A stretch of 64,000 bases of DNA from Brettanomyces bruxellensis. Lineage: Eukaryota; Ascomycota; Pichiomycetes; Pichiales; Pichiaceae. Positions 30,080-38,712 of the stretch are shown here, one piece after another. The notes beneath the pieces were generated by a model. The model was not told the origin of the DNA. It searched no databases and saw only the letters and a list, made by a program, of their open reading frames with translations. The stretch spans positions 992,001 through 1,056,000 of the forward strand of contig NC_054688.1 of the NCBI RefSeq assembly GCF_011074885.1. Direction: 5' to 3'. The position numbers and the translations under genes are program-made. Position 1 is the first letter of the stretch; each line of letters opens with the position of its first letter.

Positions 30080-31093
30080 CTAAGCTTTGCGGAAGACCAT
30101 TAACTTGTCAACATAGTAGCTCTTTTTGCCCAAACAAACAAAATAACACTCCTTAGACTCACGCCGGCAGGCCGAAGGTTTGAAACGTTGCACTTTGTGA
30201 AATACAACTTTAAGTCTTTGCTCCAAGTACTTGTCTTGCGCACCGGTGAAAAATTTGATAACAAGCTTTCCGTTTTTCTTGAGGAGATCAATTGCCACGA
30301 CGAGGGCAGCATCACAGAGATCCATTGACATCTCGTGATCTCTGACTGCAAGGCCAGACGTATTGGCCATCCTAGCATATGGAATGTTAGTAGTTTTACT
30401 TGCATAACCTGTAATTTGTAAAAAAGGTGCATACATATCGCTTAGGACCACATCGACGGGCCAATTTTTGGCTTCCTCAAGGTGCTTCTCTTGCTCTGAA
30501 TCCACAGGTTGATCGGATCCTGGTGATTTATCCTGTGGACTGCTATAAGTGTCAATAGATGCTGAATTGGCTCCTTGGATAGTTCCCTCCGTAACTGTGA
30601 GCTTTTTACCGCCAACCGTGGTTATTTCCACATCTTCGAATTCCTCCATCATGCTCTTATTGTCCTTTTTTTGAAAAAAGTTTCTAATATTTTCGTGCGT
30701 CCGCTTGCTTAGGATATTTGCTTGCATTGAGGAAACGCCTCTGGGTGGCTGATATGGTAAGATGTCGACACCCAAAATTTTAGACTGTCTTGGACATTTA
30801 TCCAAAGCCACTTGGTTCCAAGCACCGGGCGCTGCTCCAAGATCAACAACATTTAACGGCACCCCTCCCGGACTGTGAAAAAGTTTGAATTGCTGATCTA
30901 TTTGTAAAAGTTTAAAGGCTGCTCTAGACTTCAAGTTTTCATGCTTGGCTTCTCTACTATAAATATCATTTTTCTGCCTTCTAAGCCATCTTTGCGACGA
31001 TCCAGATGACTTATACCGTGCAAATAATCGGAAAAACGGTGCGTTCCGTATTATATCAGGCCTTAATAGTGGGCCAATTAAAGAAACATACAT
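30080..31093 (-). CDS. MRM2: Mrm2, mitochondrial 21S rRNA 2'-O-methyltransferase
   Basis: This is a FtsJ/RlmE-family methyltransferase. I chose the ATG at 31093, because the frame extends to 31156 only through a TTG. The 337-residue product then opens with a mitochondrial-type presequence (IIRNAPFFRLFARYKSS). The core shows SRAAFKLLQID, the SAM loop VVDLGAAPGAWNQVA, VVLSDMYAP, GKLVIKFFTG and a Lys-Glu pair near the end, giving the K-D-K-E catalytic set. A polar insertion (about 140-195) sits between two core strands. It methylates a uridine of the large mitochondrial rRNA. Divergent to RPL1. Confidence 0.9.
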   Translation of the reverse strand: MYVSLIGPLLRPDIIRNAPFFRLFARYKSSGSSQRWLRRQKNDIYSREAKHENLKSRAAFKLLQIDQQFKLFHSPGGVPLNVVDLGAAPGAWNQVALDKCPRQSKILGVDILPYQPPRGVSSMQANILSKRTHENIRNFFQKKDNKSMMEEFEDVEITTVGGKKLTVTEGTIQGANSASIDTYSSPQDKSPGSDQPVDSEQEKHLEEAKNWPVDVVLSDMYAPFLQITGYASKTTNIPYARMANTSGLAVRDHEMSMDLCDAALVVAIDLLKKNGKLVIKFFTGAQDKYLEQRLKVVFHKVQRFKPSACRRESKECYFVCLGKKSYYVDKLMVFRKA

Positions 31094-31626
31094 GATTTCG
31101 ACCGATGTGTGTAACTTGAGATGATGGATGATAACCTCAACGTTGAGAATGACCAATGTTCTTTATTCGACTTCTAAAAAAAAGAGAACGGCCTGCTGAG
31201 TTTTAACTCATTGGCTGTGTGGCGTAAGGAAGAAAAATCAAGAGGAATTGGCAATATATCGATACCAACTACAGGAATACTTTTTGCTTGACGTACATGA
31301 TGATAGCTCACAAAAACGTTCCATACCTATTATTACCAGATTTATATATCTTATCTATCAGAAAAAATATCACGTGATGACATTTCAGGGTATGATACCC
31401 TAAATAATTGAATGAGAAGAGATGCGGGAAAAAAAATTCAGGTGAAAAAAAAAAAAAAAAAAAAACGAAGTTCAAAAATAATGTTAGCCTTCTCGATTCA
31501 CCTCCTCCACAATCTTATCTTGAAACTTTCATATCCTCCATCTATCAAGAATAGAAGTCGAAACAAACAGAACATAACATCTGCACTACCTAATCTTAGG
31601 GAGACCGAAAATTCTGATTAACAAAA
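31094..31626. promoter_or_regulatory. MRM2 / RPL1 divergent promoter
   Basis: It holds the Cbf1-type palindrome at 31369-31378, the GGGTATGATACCC palindrome overlapping ACCCTAA (31388-31403), and a poly(dA) tract of about 20 nt beginning near 31446. A 16-bp string at about 31335-31350 (TTACCAGATTTATATA) also occurs in the dispersed repeat. Confidence 0.55.
31369..31403 (+). promoter_or_regulatory. Cbf1-type E-box plus Tbf1-type ACCCTAA upstream of RPL1
   Basis: ATCACGTGAT (31369-31378) is followed 19 bp later by GGGTATGATACCCTAA. The latter ends in ACCCTAA, the complement of the TTAGGGT core bound by Tbf1. Cbf1 and Tbf1 are the established ribosomal-protein gene regulators in Candida-type yeasts, where Rap1 does not do this job. 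The sites lie 224-258 bp before the RPL1 ATG. Confidence 0.6.
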
Positions 31627-32280
31627 ATGTCTAAGGTTTCGAAACAAACTGTTAGAGAGTCTGTTGATACTTTGCTCAAGTACTCCAGAGAAACCAAGAA
31701 GAGAAACTTCTTGGAGACTGTCGAGTTACAGGTCGGTTTGAAGAACTACGACCCTCAAAGAGATAGACGTTTCTCTGGTACTTTCAAGCTGCCAAATGTC
31801 CCAAGACCAAACATGACCATCTGCATTTTCGGTGATGCTTTCGATTGTGACAGAGCTAAGGGTTTGGGTGTCGATGCCATGTCCGTCGATGATTTGAAGA
31901 AGTTGAACAAGAACAAGAAGTTGATCAAGAAGTTGGCCAAGAAGTACAACGCTTTCATCGCTTCTAACTCTTTGATTAAGAAGGTTCCTAGATTACTCGG
32001 TCCTCAACTTTCTAAGTTGGGTAAGTTCCCAACTCCAGTTTCCCATCAGGAAGACTTGGGTCAGAAGGTCAGTGACGTCAGATCCACCATCAAGTTCCAG
32101 TTGAAGAAGGTCTTGTGTATGAATGTCTGTGTCGGTAACGTTGATATGGAGGAGGACGTTTTGGTCGCTCAGATTCTCTTGGCTATCAACTTCTTGGTTT
32201 CTTTGTTGAAGAAGAAGTGGCAGAACGTTGGTTCTTTGGTCATCAAATCTTCTATGGGTCATCCATTGAGATTGTACTAA
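31627..32280 (+). CDS. RPL1: 60S ribosomal protein uL1 (L1/L10a)
   Basis: The product is 217 residues, the same length as yeast Rpl1. It is highly conserved throughout: N-terminal [89 protein letters not shown] and a terminal [10 protein letters not shown]. uL1 forms the mobile L1 stalk that guides deacylated tRNA out of the E site. Codons are strongly biased (AAG, TTG, GTC, TCC), as expected for high expression. The one CTG (codon 55) falls on a conserved leucine, evidence that this yeast uses the standard code. No intron. Confidence 0.97.
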   Translation: MSKVSKQTVRESVDTLLKYSRETKKRNFLETVELQVGLKNYDPQRDRRFSGTFKLPNVPRPNMTICIFGDAFDCDRAKGLGVDAMSVDDLKKLNKNKKLIKKLAKKYNAFIASNSLIKKVPRLLGPQLSKLGKFPTPVSHQEDLGQKVSDVRSTIKFQLKKVLCMNVCVGNVDMEEDVLVAQILLAINFLVSLLKKKWQNVGSLVIKSSMGHPLRLY

Positions 32281-32629
32281 GGGGCTTTCTCTCTAATTTT
32301 TTTTTTTTTTTTTAGCTAGAAGTTCAATACATTGACGTATTTCTCTCTTAGATGATGTAAATACTGTATATTCTGCCCTTGATGATAAGCGATATAGCAG
32401 TTAATGGGGGTATGCTATATCAATATTTGTTAGCCAATCAAATCGTTCGAAGGCGGTGCAAAAGTATTTTAATGTAGGAAGGAGTTTGAAAGAAAAAAAT
32501 ATAGGGAAGGGGGAACGAGTCGCAAATGTATAGAATGGTAATATACATGCAACATAACATCAGAGCTGGCTAATATATTGGAATAGAAAGGGAGAAATAA
32601 GTGTATAATACTTGTTTAAGCGAAGATAC
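32281..32629. other. Spacer between RPL1 and TDP1
   Basis: A T-run (about 32298-32313) right after the RPL1 stop probably belongs to its 3' end region. The remainder is the TDP1 promoter, with no recognisable motif. No gene was seen. Confidence 0.4.
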
Positions 32630-34690
32630 ATGCTTGATTCAGAGAAGAATAGCGGAAAACGCGAAGATTCAGAGGTAATATCCATATCGGATACTTCTAG
32701 TGATAACGAAGAGGATGGAAAAAATGAGAGGGAATCGAGATCAGTGGAGGCGAAATCAGCGTTGGAATTTGCCGAATCAGTGATAATGGATGAGAAAATA
32801 TTAGACGATTTTAGTTCTGATACAGATGAAGGTATAGATGCTCCGAGTTCTAGCAATAAAGGTCAGACTGAATCCAAGAAGGATTCAAAGGTGAAACATG
32901 TTGAATCCAAGCCAAGCTTACGAGAATTGTGTGCATCTGCAGCCGAAAAAAGGCAGATTGTGGCAAAAGAAGAGGATGAAAGTGCGAAAGTTGGAAATGC
33001 CAACACTGAACGTGAACAAGCTACCTTGAAAGTGAAACTAGAAGATAGTTCAAGACTTCATAGCTTGAAAAGATCTGGTGGTAGCAACGGAAACAAAACA
33101 AAAAGACCGCATATTGAAAGAACAGGTGTAAATTCAAATAGTAAGGAACCACACGAGCTACGTTCACCTATTCACTTGATCAGCAATCCAGAATATTGTG
33201 ATGTGTACTGTAAGAATGGTAATAAGGATACGGTGTCAATGACGGACATGATGGGGTCAAAGACGCTTGTGAAGACATACCAGTTCAACTTTTTGATTGA
33301 CGCCACATTTCTCTTGCAATACATCAAGGCGGATCCAAGAAACTTGGAACTGATACTCATTGGACACAAAGATGAGCAACATATGTCTGTTAATTCTGAA
33401 GATCACCACCGATATAGGATAAAGATGGTCGATGCGACAAAGAGGTTGGGACATTATGGCAGTCATCATACAAAAATGATGGTGAACATGTTTCGGGATG
33501 GAACATGCCAGATAATCGTGCACACCATGAACCTTACTGTCACAGATTACACTTTACAGACACAAATGTGCTGGATGTCCCCAAAACTTCACAAATGTTC
33601 AAGCAAGGACCAAGCAGAAAGATACAAGGGGGAGGGGTTAGATTCAATAAAGGACGTGGGTGACATTTTCAAAAACGATTTTCTCGCGTACTTGTCGACT
33701 TACGAACTTCCGGAAACAGATGCCCTCATCAAAGAGCTACAGCCCTATGATTTTACATGTATAGATGTGCAATTCGTTGCATCATCCCCAGGAAAATACG
33801 AGCTGATAACAGAGCGACTGGATTATCCAATGGAGTATTACGGATCCGAGGCCGAAATGTTTGGCTTTGGAAAACTCTATGATTATCTTAAAATCTATGG
33901 TTTGACGTCATTGTGGGGCAGATTCATAGGGCAGACGTCTTCAATCGCTTCACCCTTTGATAGGAAGAAGTCGAACATATTCACACATCTTCTAATATCA
34001 ATTGCTATGGGATATGGAAGGCTTGTTCTTGAACCTAGCATATCGTTCGACATAAAAGATCGTGGCATGTACCCGATGATAATATGGCCGACTCTAAAAG
34101 AGGTGCTGCAGGCGAGCGGTTCAATTTTATCAGGATATGCACTTCATTACAGAAACACACGCTGGAGAAATTATAGGGGCAACGAGTACCAGGACAAACA
34201 GTTGAGGAAGTACTTCTTTAAGTGGTCTTCAGTAGCTGCCAGCCAGCAGTCTAAGGCGGGAAGATCCCACCTTATGCCACATTGCAAAACGTACTGTGTC
34301 ACTGAGGACAATCTGCAAACGATAAAGTGGTTTTTAATGACTTCGGCAAATATGTCCACACAGGCTTGGGGGAGACCAGAGGTGAGTGCGAATTACTTTA
34401 AGGCATACAAGTACACTTTAGGAGAGAGATTAAAGTTTAACATTGCGTCTTACGAGGCTGGAATACTAGTTAATCCGAAGACGCTAAAAACAAGGTCGAT
34501 CGACGCAGGAAAGGAGGTAGTGTTAGTTCCAACTCTTGGGCAGGACACCGTTCCTAAAGAAAGGGTAGAACAGTCACCAAACAACAAACAGTTGCTTTAT
34601 CCGGTGAGAATACCGTACGATATTCCATTACAAAAGTACACGGACGAACAGCCATGGACAACAGGCGTGTTAGAGGGAAATAACAGGTAG
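32630..34690 (+). CDS. TDP1: Tyrosyl-DNA phosphodiesterase 1
   Basis: A 686-residue protein beginning at the ATG at 32630; the frame extends 18 nt further only through a TTG. Residues about 1-170 are acidic and disordered. The catalytic part contains two HKD motifs: HHTKMM with His280 and Lys282, and PHCKTYC with His551 and Lys553. The first His is the nucleophile and the second the acid/base in removing topoisomerase I tyrosyl adducts from DNA 3' ends. Other family marks are HTMNLTVTDY, TQMCWMSP and MTSANMSTQAWG. It acts in the nucleus. It converges with the unknown gene at 34846. Confidence 0.93.
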   Translation: MLDSEKNSGKREDSEVISISDTSSDNEEDGKNERESRSVEAKSALEFAESVIMDEKILDDFSSDTDEGIDAPSSSNKGQTESKKDSKVKHVESKPSLRELCASAAEKRQIVAKEEDESAKVGNANTEREQATLKVKLEDSSRLHSLKRSGGSNGNKTKRPHIERTGVNSNSKEPHELRSPIHLISNPEYCDVYCKNGNKDTVSMTDMMGSKTLVKTYQFNFLIDATFLLQYIKADPRNLELILIGHKDEQHMSVNSEDHHRYRIKMVDATKRLGHYGSHHTKMMVNMFRDGTCQIIVHTMNLTVTDYTLQTQMCWMSPKLHKCSSKDQAERYKGEGLDSIKDVGDIFKNDFLAYLSTYELPETDALIKELQPYDFTCIDVQFVASSPGKYELITERLDYPMEYYGSEAEMFGFGKLYDYLKIYGLTSLWGRFIGQTSSIASPFDRKKSNIFTHLLISIAMGYGRLVLEPSISFDIKDRGMYPMIIWPTLKEVLQASGSILSGYALHYRNTRWRNYRGNEYQDKQLRKYFFKWSSVAASQQSKAGRSHLMPHCKTYCVTEDNLQTIKWFLMTSANMSTQAWGRPEVSANYFKAYKYTLGERLKFNIASYEAGILVNPKTLKTRSIDAGKEVVLVPTLGQDTVPKERVEQSPNNKQLLYPVRIPYDIPLQKYTDEQPWTTGVLEGNNR

Positions 34691-34845
34691 GTGAATCTAC
34701 GAACGACAGAAAAGAAGGCTATATTGTAACAGGATATTAGAGATCGAGGGGTAGAAACAGAGTGGAAAGAAGGGAGAGAACGAAAAGAGAGAGAGAGAGA
34801 GAAATGTAACAAATAAAGAAAAAGCAAAGAACTGAACGTCTATAT

Positions 34846-35610
34846 CTATCGTTTTTTGTTGGTGTAGAAGATTCCACACATTGAGCTCATGAAAGCAGAC
34901 CAGCAGCAACTCAACGAGTAATCACTTTGGTCCAGATAGTCGGTAAAGCAATGTCCGAAAATGTATTCGTGGCATTCGCTGTGCTCTCTGTGGTATCCTT
35001 CCTCCTGGCCTGACTTTTTGTCTGGATCCTGCTTGTCAACTAAAGCTGTTTCTGGATCCTTCTGGGGCTCTGGCTGCGTCATTTGTGTTTTTTCCTCGTT
35101 TGCAGACTCCTTCTGTTCCTTGCCATTCTCAGCCTTTGGAATATCATCGGCGACCTTGGCAACATCACTGGTATCGTCGTCAGCAGGAATTTTTGCTTTA
35201 ACAGGGTTACCTGCCTCCACAACATCTGCTTTGGCTTCAACATCATTCACTTCCTGCTTTGACTGCTCCGGCTTTGCATTAAGCGGCTTTGTATCTAGTG
35301 GCTTGGTGCTCAGGGCTTCATTTGTAACATCTGCCTCAGTGTTAGTTTTATCAATTTTTTCCTCCTCATTCGTCTCTGTAATGGTTGCCTGGGGTGTCAA
35401 CTCATTATCCTCAATATCACCACCTGCACCTTCTATAGCTTGGCCATTTTCACCGAACTCGTTCTGCTGGTCAGCTGCTGGCGGTATGAAACTTCCTCCA
35501 CTGTTTATTGAAGAATTCTCACTGACATGGGACTGGGCATCTGCAAAAGCAGCAGAATTAAAGGTTGAGAATGTTGACGCTGAATCCGTCCGGACGAGTT
35601 TAGTTGGCAT
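34846..35610 (-). CDS. Acidic low-complexity protein with a Cys-rich C-terminus, unknown function
   Basis: The frame has 254 codons with a clean ATG at 35610. About 1-210 is Glu/Asp/Lys/Ala-rich and probably disordered, with short internal repeats of a KPLxxKP type near residues 105-115. The last 45 residues are quite different: His/Cys/aromatic-rich (HREHSECHEYIFGHC, then SLSCCWSAFMSSMCGIFY) and ending in NKKR. They contain six cysteines and a short hydrophobic patch that could be palmitoylated or bind metal. I do not recognise the family. The folded-looking tail and unbroken frame argue for a real gene. Confidence 0.6.
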   Translation of the reverse strand: MPTKLVRTDSASTFSTFNSAAFADAQSHVSENSSINSGGSFIPPAADQQNEFGENGQAIEGAGGDIEDNELTPQATITETNEEEKIDKTNTEADVTNEALSTKPLDTKPLNAKPEQSKQEVNDVEAKADVVEAGNPVKAKIPADDDTSDVAKVADDIPKAENGKEQKESANEEKTQMTQPEPQKDPETALVDKQDPDKKSGQEEGYHREHSECHEYIFGHCFTDYLDQSDYSLSCCWSAFMSSMCGIFYTNKKR

Positions 35611-36498
35611 AATATGGTCAGAGCCTGGGGCGATACGTGATTGATGTGGTCAATGGTATGTACCAAAACGAAAATTGTGTACACAATTCGGAAATGGAAC
35701 AAAAAATGAAAGGGAAAATAATTTACAAATATAAACCACAAGGGTAAACATCACCCTCGATGAGGCTTTCTCAAATATCTTGATACGTGCACGCAGTATC
35801 TGTTCATTTCTTCGTACGATTTTTTTATTTTTATTTAAATTATTTTTATTTTTGTTTTCATTTTTATTCTTAATTTTATTTTTTTCTCTGCGTTTTCGTT
35901 CTTGCCGCACCTCGGTATTCTTGAGATAATGCACTTGATGTAGCGATCAAGGTAATTCAATTAATTTCGTATCCTAATAAGGACTGGAGTTAGATGAGCG
36001 AGTGATCCGCTCAAATCAGCGGGTAATGTCCTTACTCTTCCGTAAAATAAATTCAAAGCTTATTAAAACTAATTTTTACTGTTAGATAGAATAACTACCA
36101 TTCCATGTACTATTAATAAGCGCCGTTTAATGAAAAGGGCTAGAAAGTAAAAAAACTAACTTTAATTAGTCCATTAATTGGCTTTGCCACGGCCTTTTCA
36201 GTTATCTAAACGTTAGACAAACTTACCACTTCGTGATTTAACCGAAATATTTATGCTCATACTAGGCCATTTAGTTTCCTGGAAATTGTATGTGGATATT
36301 CAATTGTTTCTTCCAATTTAATGCAACTTATATGTATAGCCTATGGTTAGGGATTTTTCGAAGTAAAAAATTTCAGATCTGAAAAAAAAAAAAAAAAAAA
36401 AATTCATGCCCCATCTTTCAACTTGTATTCACCACTAACCTTCAATACAGGCCTAACAAATAACAACATACACTTGATACAAAACACATATACAAAGA
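35611..36498. promoter_or_regulatory. Intergenic region upstream of LSG1, with an inverted-repeat block
   Basis: It is AT-rich overall. At 35978-36035 a relatively GC-rich block can fold: AAGGAC pairs with GTCCTT, enclosing a GAGCG/CGCTC hairpin. A poly(dA) tract of 20 or more starts at about 36382 and follows an AAAAAATTTCAG (RRPE-like) string, fitting a ribosome-biogenesis promoter. No gene was identified. Confidence 0.45.
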
Positions 36499-38550
36499 AT
36501 GGCGAAAAAAAAGAATCCAGCAGAAAACAGGAAGTGGAAAGTGCCAAGAGGCCCAAAGAACACACCTCATAAAAACAAAAATCTGATCGGCTTGGGAAGA
36601 ACTATAAGGCATGCGAAATTAAAGAAGAATGAGGGATACTATTTGCCTTCAGGAGAATTACGGTTCACAACTGAACAACACGTTCCAGACTCAGAGGGTT
36701 TGAGGTCGGTCACTCAGGAAAACGCATTAGATGAGTTTCTTAGTACCGCAGAATTACAGGATAAGGAATTTGCAGAGGGCAAAACCTCAGGAATAAAAGT
36801 GGTCAAAGTGAATAATCAAGTGGTACAGAATTCTGATTACAATCCTTATTTGTTGACAAGCAAGCAGGAGATTGAGAAATTCAAGATACAGGCAGCACAT
36901 AGAGATGAGTTGACAATTCCAAGGAGACCAAAGTGGGATAAGTCCATGACAAAGTTCGAGCTTGATAAGAGAGAAAGAGATGCTTTTCTTGAATGGCGGA
37001 GACATTTGGCAGCTCTCCAACAGGATAATGACTTGCTTTTAACACCATTCGAGCGGAACTTGAACTTGTGGAAGCAGCTTTGGCGTGTAGTTGAGAGATC
37101 GGACTTGGTTGTTCAAATTGTGGATGCCAGAAATCCTCTTCTTTTCAGGTCGTACGACTTGGTGAAATATGTTAAAGAACAAGGGTCTGGAGCGAAGAAG
37201 AATCTTCTTCTGGTGAACAAAGCAGATCTTTTGACCCTTTCGCAAAGAAAAGCATGGGCCAGATATTTCAGCGAGCATGGAATTGCTTACACATTTTTCA
37301 GTGCGGCAAAAGCCAACGAGATTATCGAGAAGCAACGTGAAGAAGAGGATATGCAAAGACTTACCGAGGAGGTGTCCGGTAAGAAGAATAAGCAGACAGA
37401 GGAGAATGAGTTAGATGAGTTGGATAACTTGGGTGATGAACTTGATGACGAAGAAAAAGCGGAATTGGCAAAGATCAAAGAAGAATTAGCAGAACTTGAC
37501 GGCTCGGATGATTCAGAAGAAGAAAATGAAGTTGAAAGTGCTGAAGAGGTGGAACTGACTACAAACATTCTTACCGTTGAAGAGCTTGAGGCATTATTTT
37601 TGAAAAAGGCCCCTGGACCTTTTGTGGATCCTACAACGGGGAAACCAAGAAGGGCACAAATCGGACTTGTTGGATATCCGAATGTCGGTAAATCATCTAC
37701 CATTAATGCGTTAGTTGGATCAAAAAAGGTGTCTGTTTCTTCAACTCCAGGTAAGACTAAACATTATCAAACGATAATCTTGTCTGACAAGGTTCTTCTC
37801 TGTGATTGTCCAGGTTTAGTTTTCCCGAACTTCGCTTACACGAATGCGGAGCTTGTTTGCAACGGAGTTTTACCAATTGATCAGCTTAGGGAAAGCACGG
37901 GACCAGCAGAGTTGGTTTCTAGGAGAATACCGAAATACTTTTTGGAAGCATTGTATGGAATTAAGATAGACACATTATCGCCAGATGCAGGAGGAAACGG
38001 AATTCCTACAGCCAGGGAACTGTTAAATTCGTATGCTAGGGCACGAGGCTACATGACCTCGGGTTATGGTTCTGCAGACATCAACAGGGCAGCAAGATAC
38101 ATCTTGAAAGATTATGTGAGTGGCAAACTCTTGTATGTGGATCCACCACCTCACGAAGATGGATCTAGAAGGCCGGAGGCAGAATGCAAGGCTTTCAATA
38201 AGGAATTGTATTCGTTGAAAAACCTCCCAGAGCATCGTCAACAGCAGGTTCTCTCTGCTATCCAGGAAAAGGGTATTCCTGCTGATAAATTCGATTTGGC
38301 CAAGGATTTCGAAAATCTTCATATCACAGAGTCGGGACCACTAACCGACTCACGGATACCAGCAAAGTCCAGAAAGGAAATGCTGGCACAAAAGGAGGCT
38401 GCTCTTGATTTGGATAAAGAATTCTTCCAGATGAGTAACGTGCGTGGAATCCGGAGTGATCCATTCCATTCAAAAAAGCAGTCTGCCGGAGGGAAGAAAC
38501 ACAACAAAAAGAACAAGAAAAGTATGAAGAAGGAAAGATTGAGAGTTTAA
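36499..38550 (+). CDS. LSG1: Lsg1, cytoplasmic GTPase for 60S subunit maturation
   Basis: A 683-residue circularly permuted GTPase. The motif order gives it away: G4 NKADLL (about 240) precedes G1 GYPNVGKSS (about 392), with DCPG (G3) near 436. Other family blocks are RFTTEQHVPDSEGLRSVTQENALDEFLSTA, WKQLWRVVERSDLVVQIVDARNP and ARARGYMTSGYGSAD. An acidic insertion (about 295-355) separates G4 from G1. The C-terminus is basic (KKHNKKNKKSMKK). Lsg1 releases the export adaptor Nmd3 from pre-60S particles. A CTG at codon 508 lies on a leucine conserved in the family. Confidence 0.96.
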   Translation: MAKKKNPAENRKWKVPRGPKNTPHKNKNLIGLGRTIRHAKLKKNEGYYLPSGELRFTTEQHVPDSEGLRSVTQENALDEFLSTAELQDKEFAEGKTSGIKVVKVNNQVVQNSDYNPYLLTSKQEIEKFKIQAAHRDELTIPRRPKWDKSMTKFELDKRERDAFLEWRRHLAALQQDNDLLLTPFERNLNLWKQLWRVVERSDLVVQIVDARNPLLFRSYDLVKYVKEQGSGAKKNLLLVNKADLLTLSQRKAWARYFSEHGIAYTFFSAAKANEIIEKQREEEDMQRLTEEVSGKKNKQTEENELDELDNLGDELDDEEKAELAKIKEELAELDGSDDSEEENEVESAEEVELTTNILTVEELEALFLKKAPGPFVDPTTGKPRRAQIGLVGYPNVGKSSTINALVGSKKVSVSSTPGKTKHYQTIILSDKVLLCDCPGLVFPNFAYTNAELVCNGVLPIDQLRESTGPAELVSRRIPKYFLEALYGIKIDTLSPDAGGNGIPTARELLNSYARARGYMTSGYGSADINRAARYILKDYVSGKLLYVDPPPHEDGSRRPEAECKAFNKELYSLKNLPEHRQQQVLSAIQEKGIPADKFDLAKDFENLHITESGPLTDSRIPAKSRKEMLAQKEAALDLDKEFFQMSNVRGIRSDPFHSKKQSAGGKKHNKKNKKSMKKERLRV

Positions 38551-38712
38551 TACAAGTATGCTGATTTTAGTTTGTCCTCTTTTCTAGAAGAAATGTAATG
38601 TGATCTTTTCTGACAGCATACGTGAGGCGTATGCACAAATACACATAGTCTATATACATATATCTTAAGATACATTCTGAAAAAAATAATGAGAGACAGT
38701 CATGCTTTTGGT

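Noticed and set aside
31335..31350. 16-bp match of the RPL1 promoter to the dispersed repeat
   Set aside because: The match stops after 16 bp of AT-rich sequence, too short to call a third copy.
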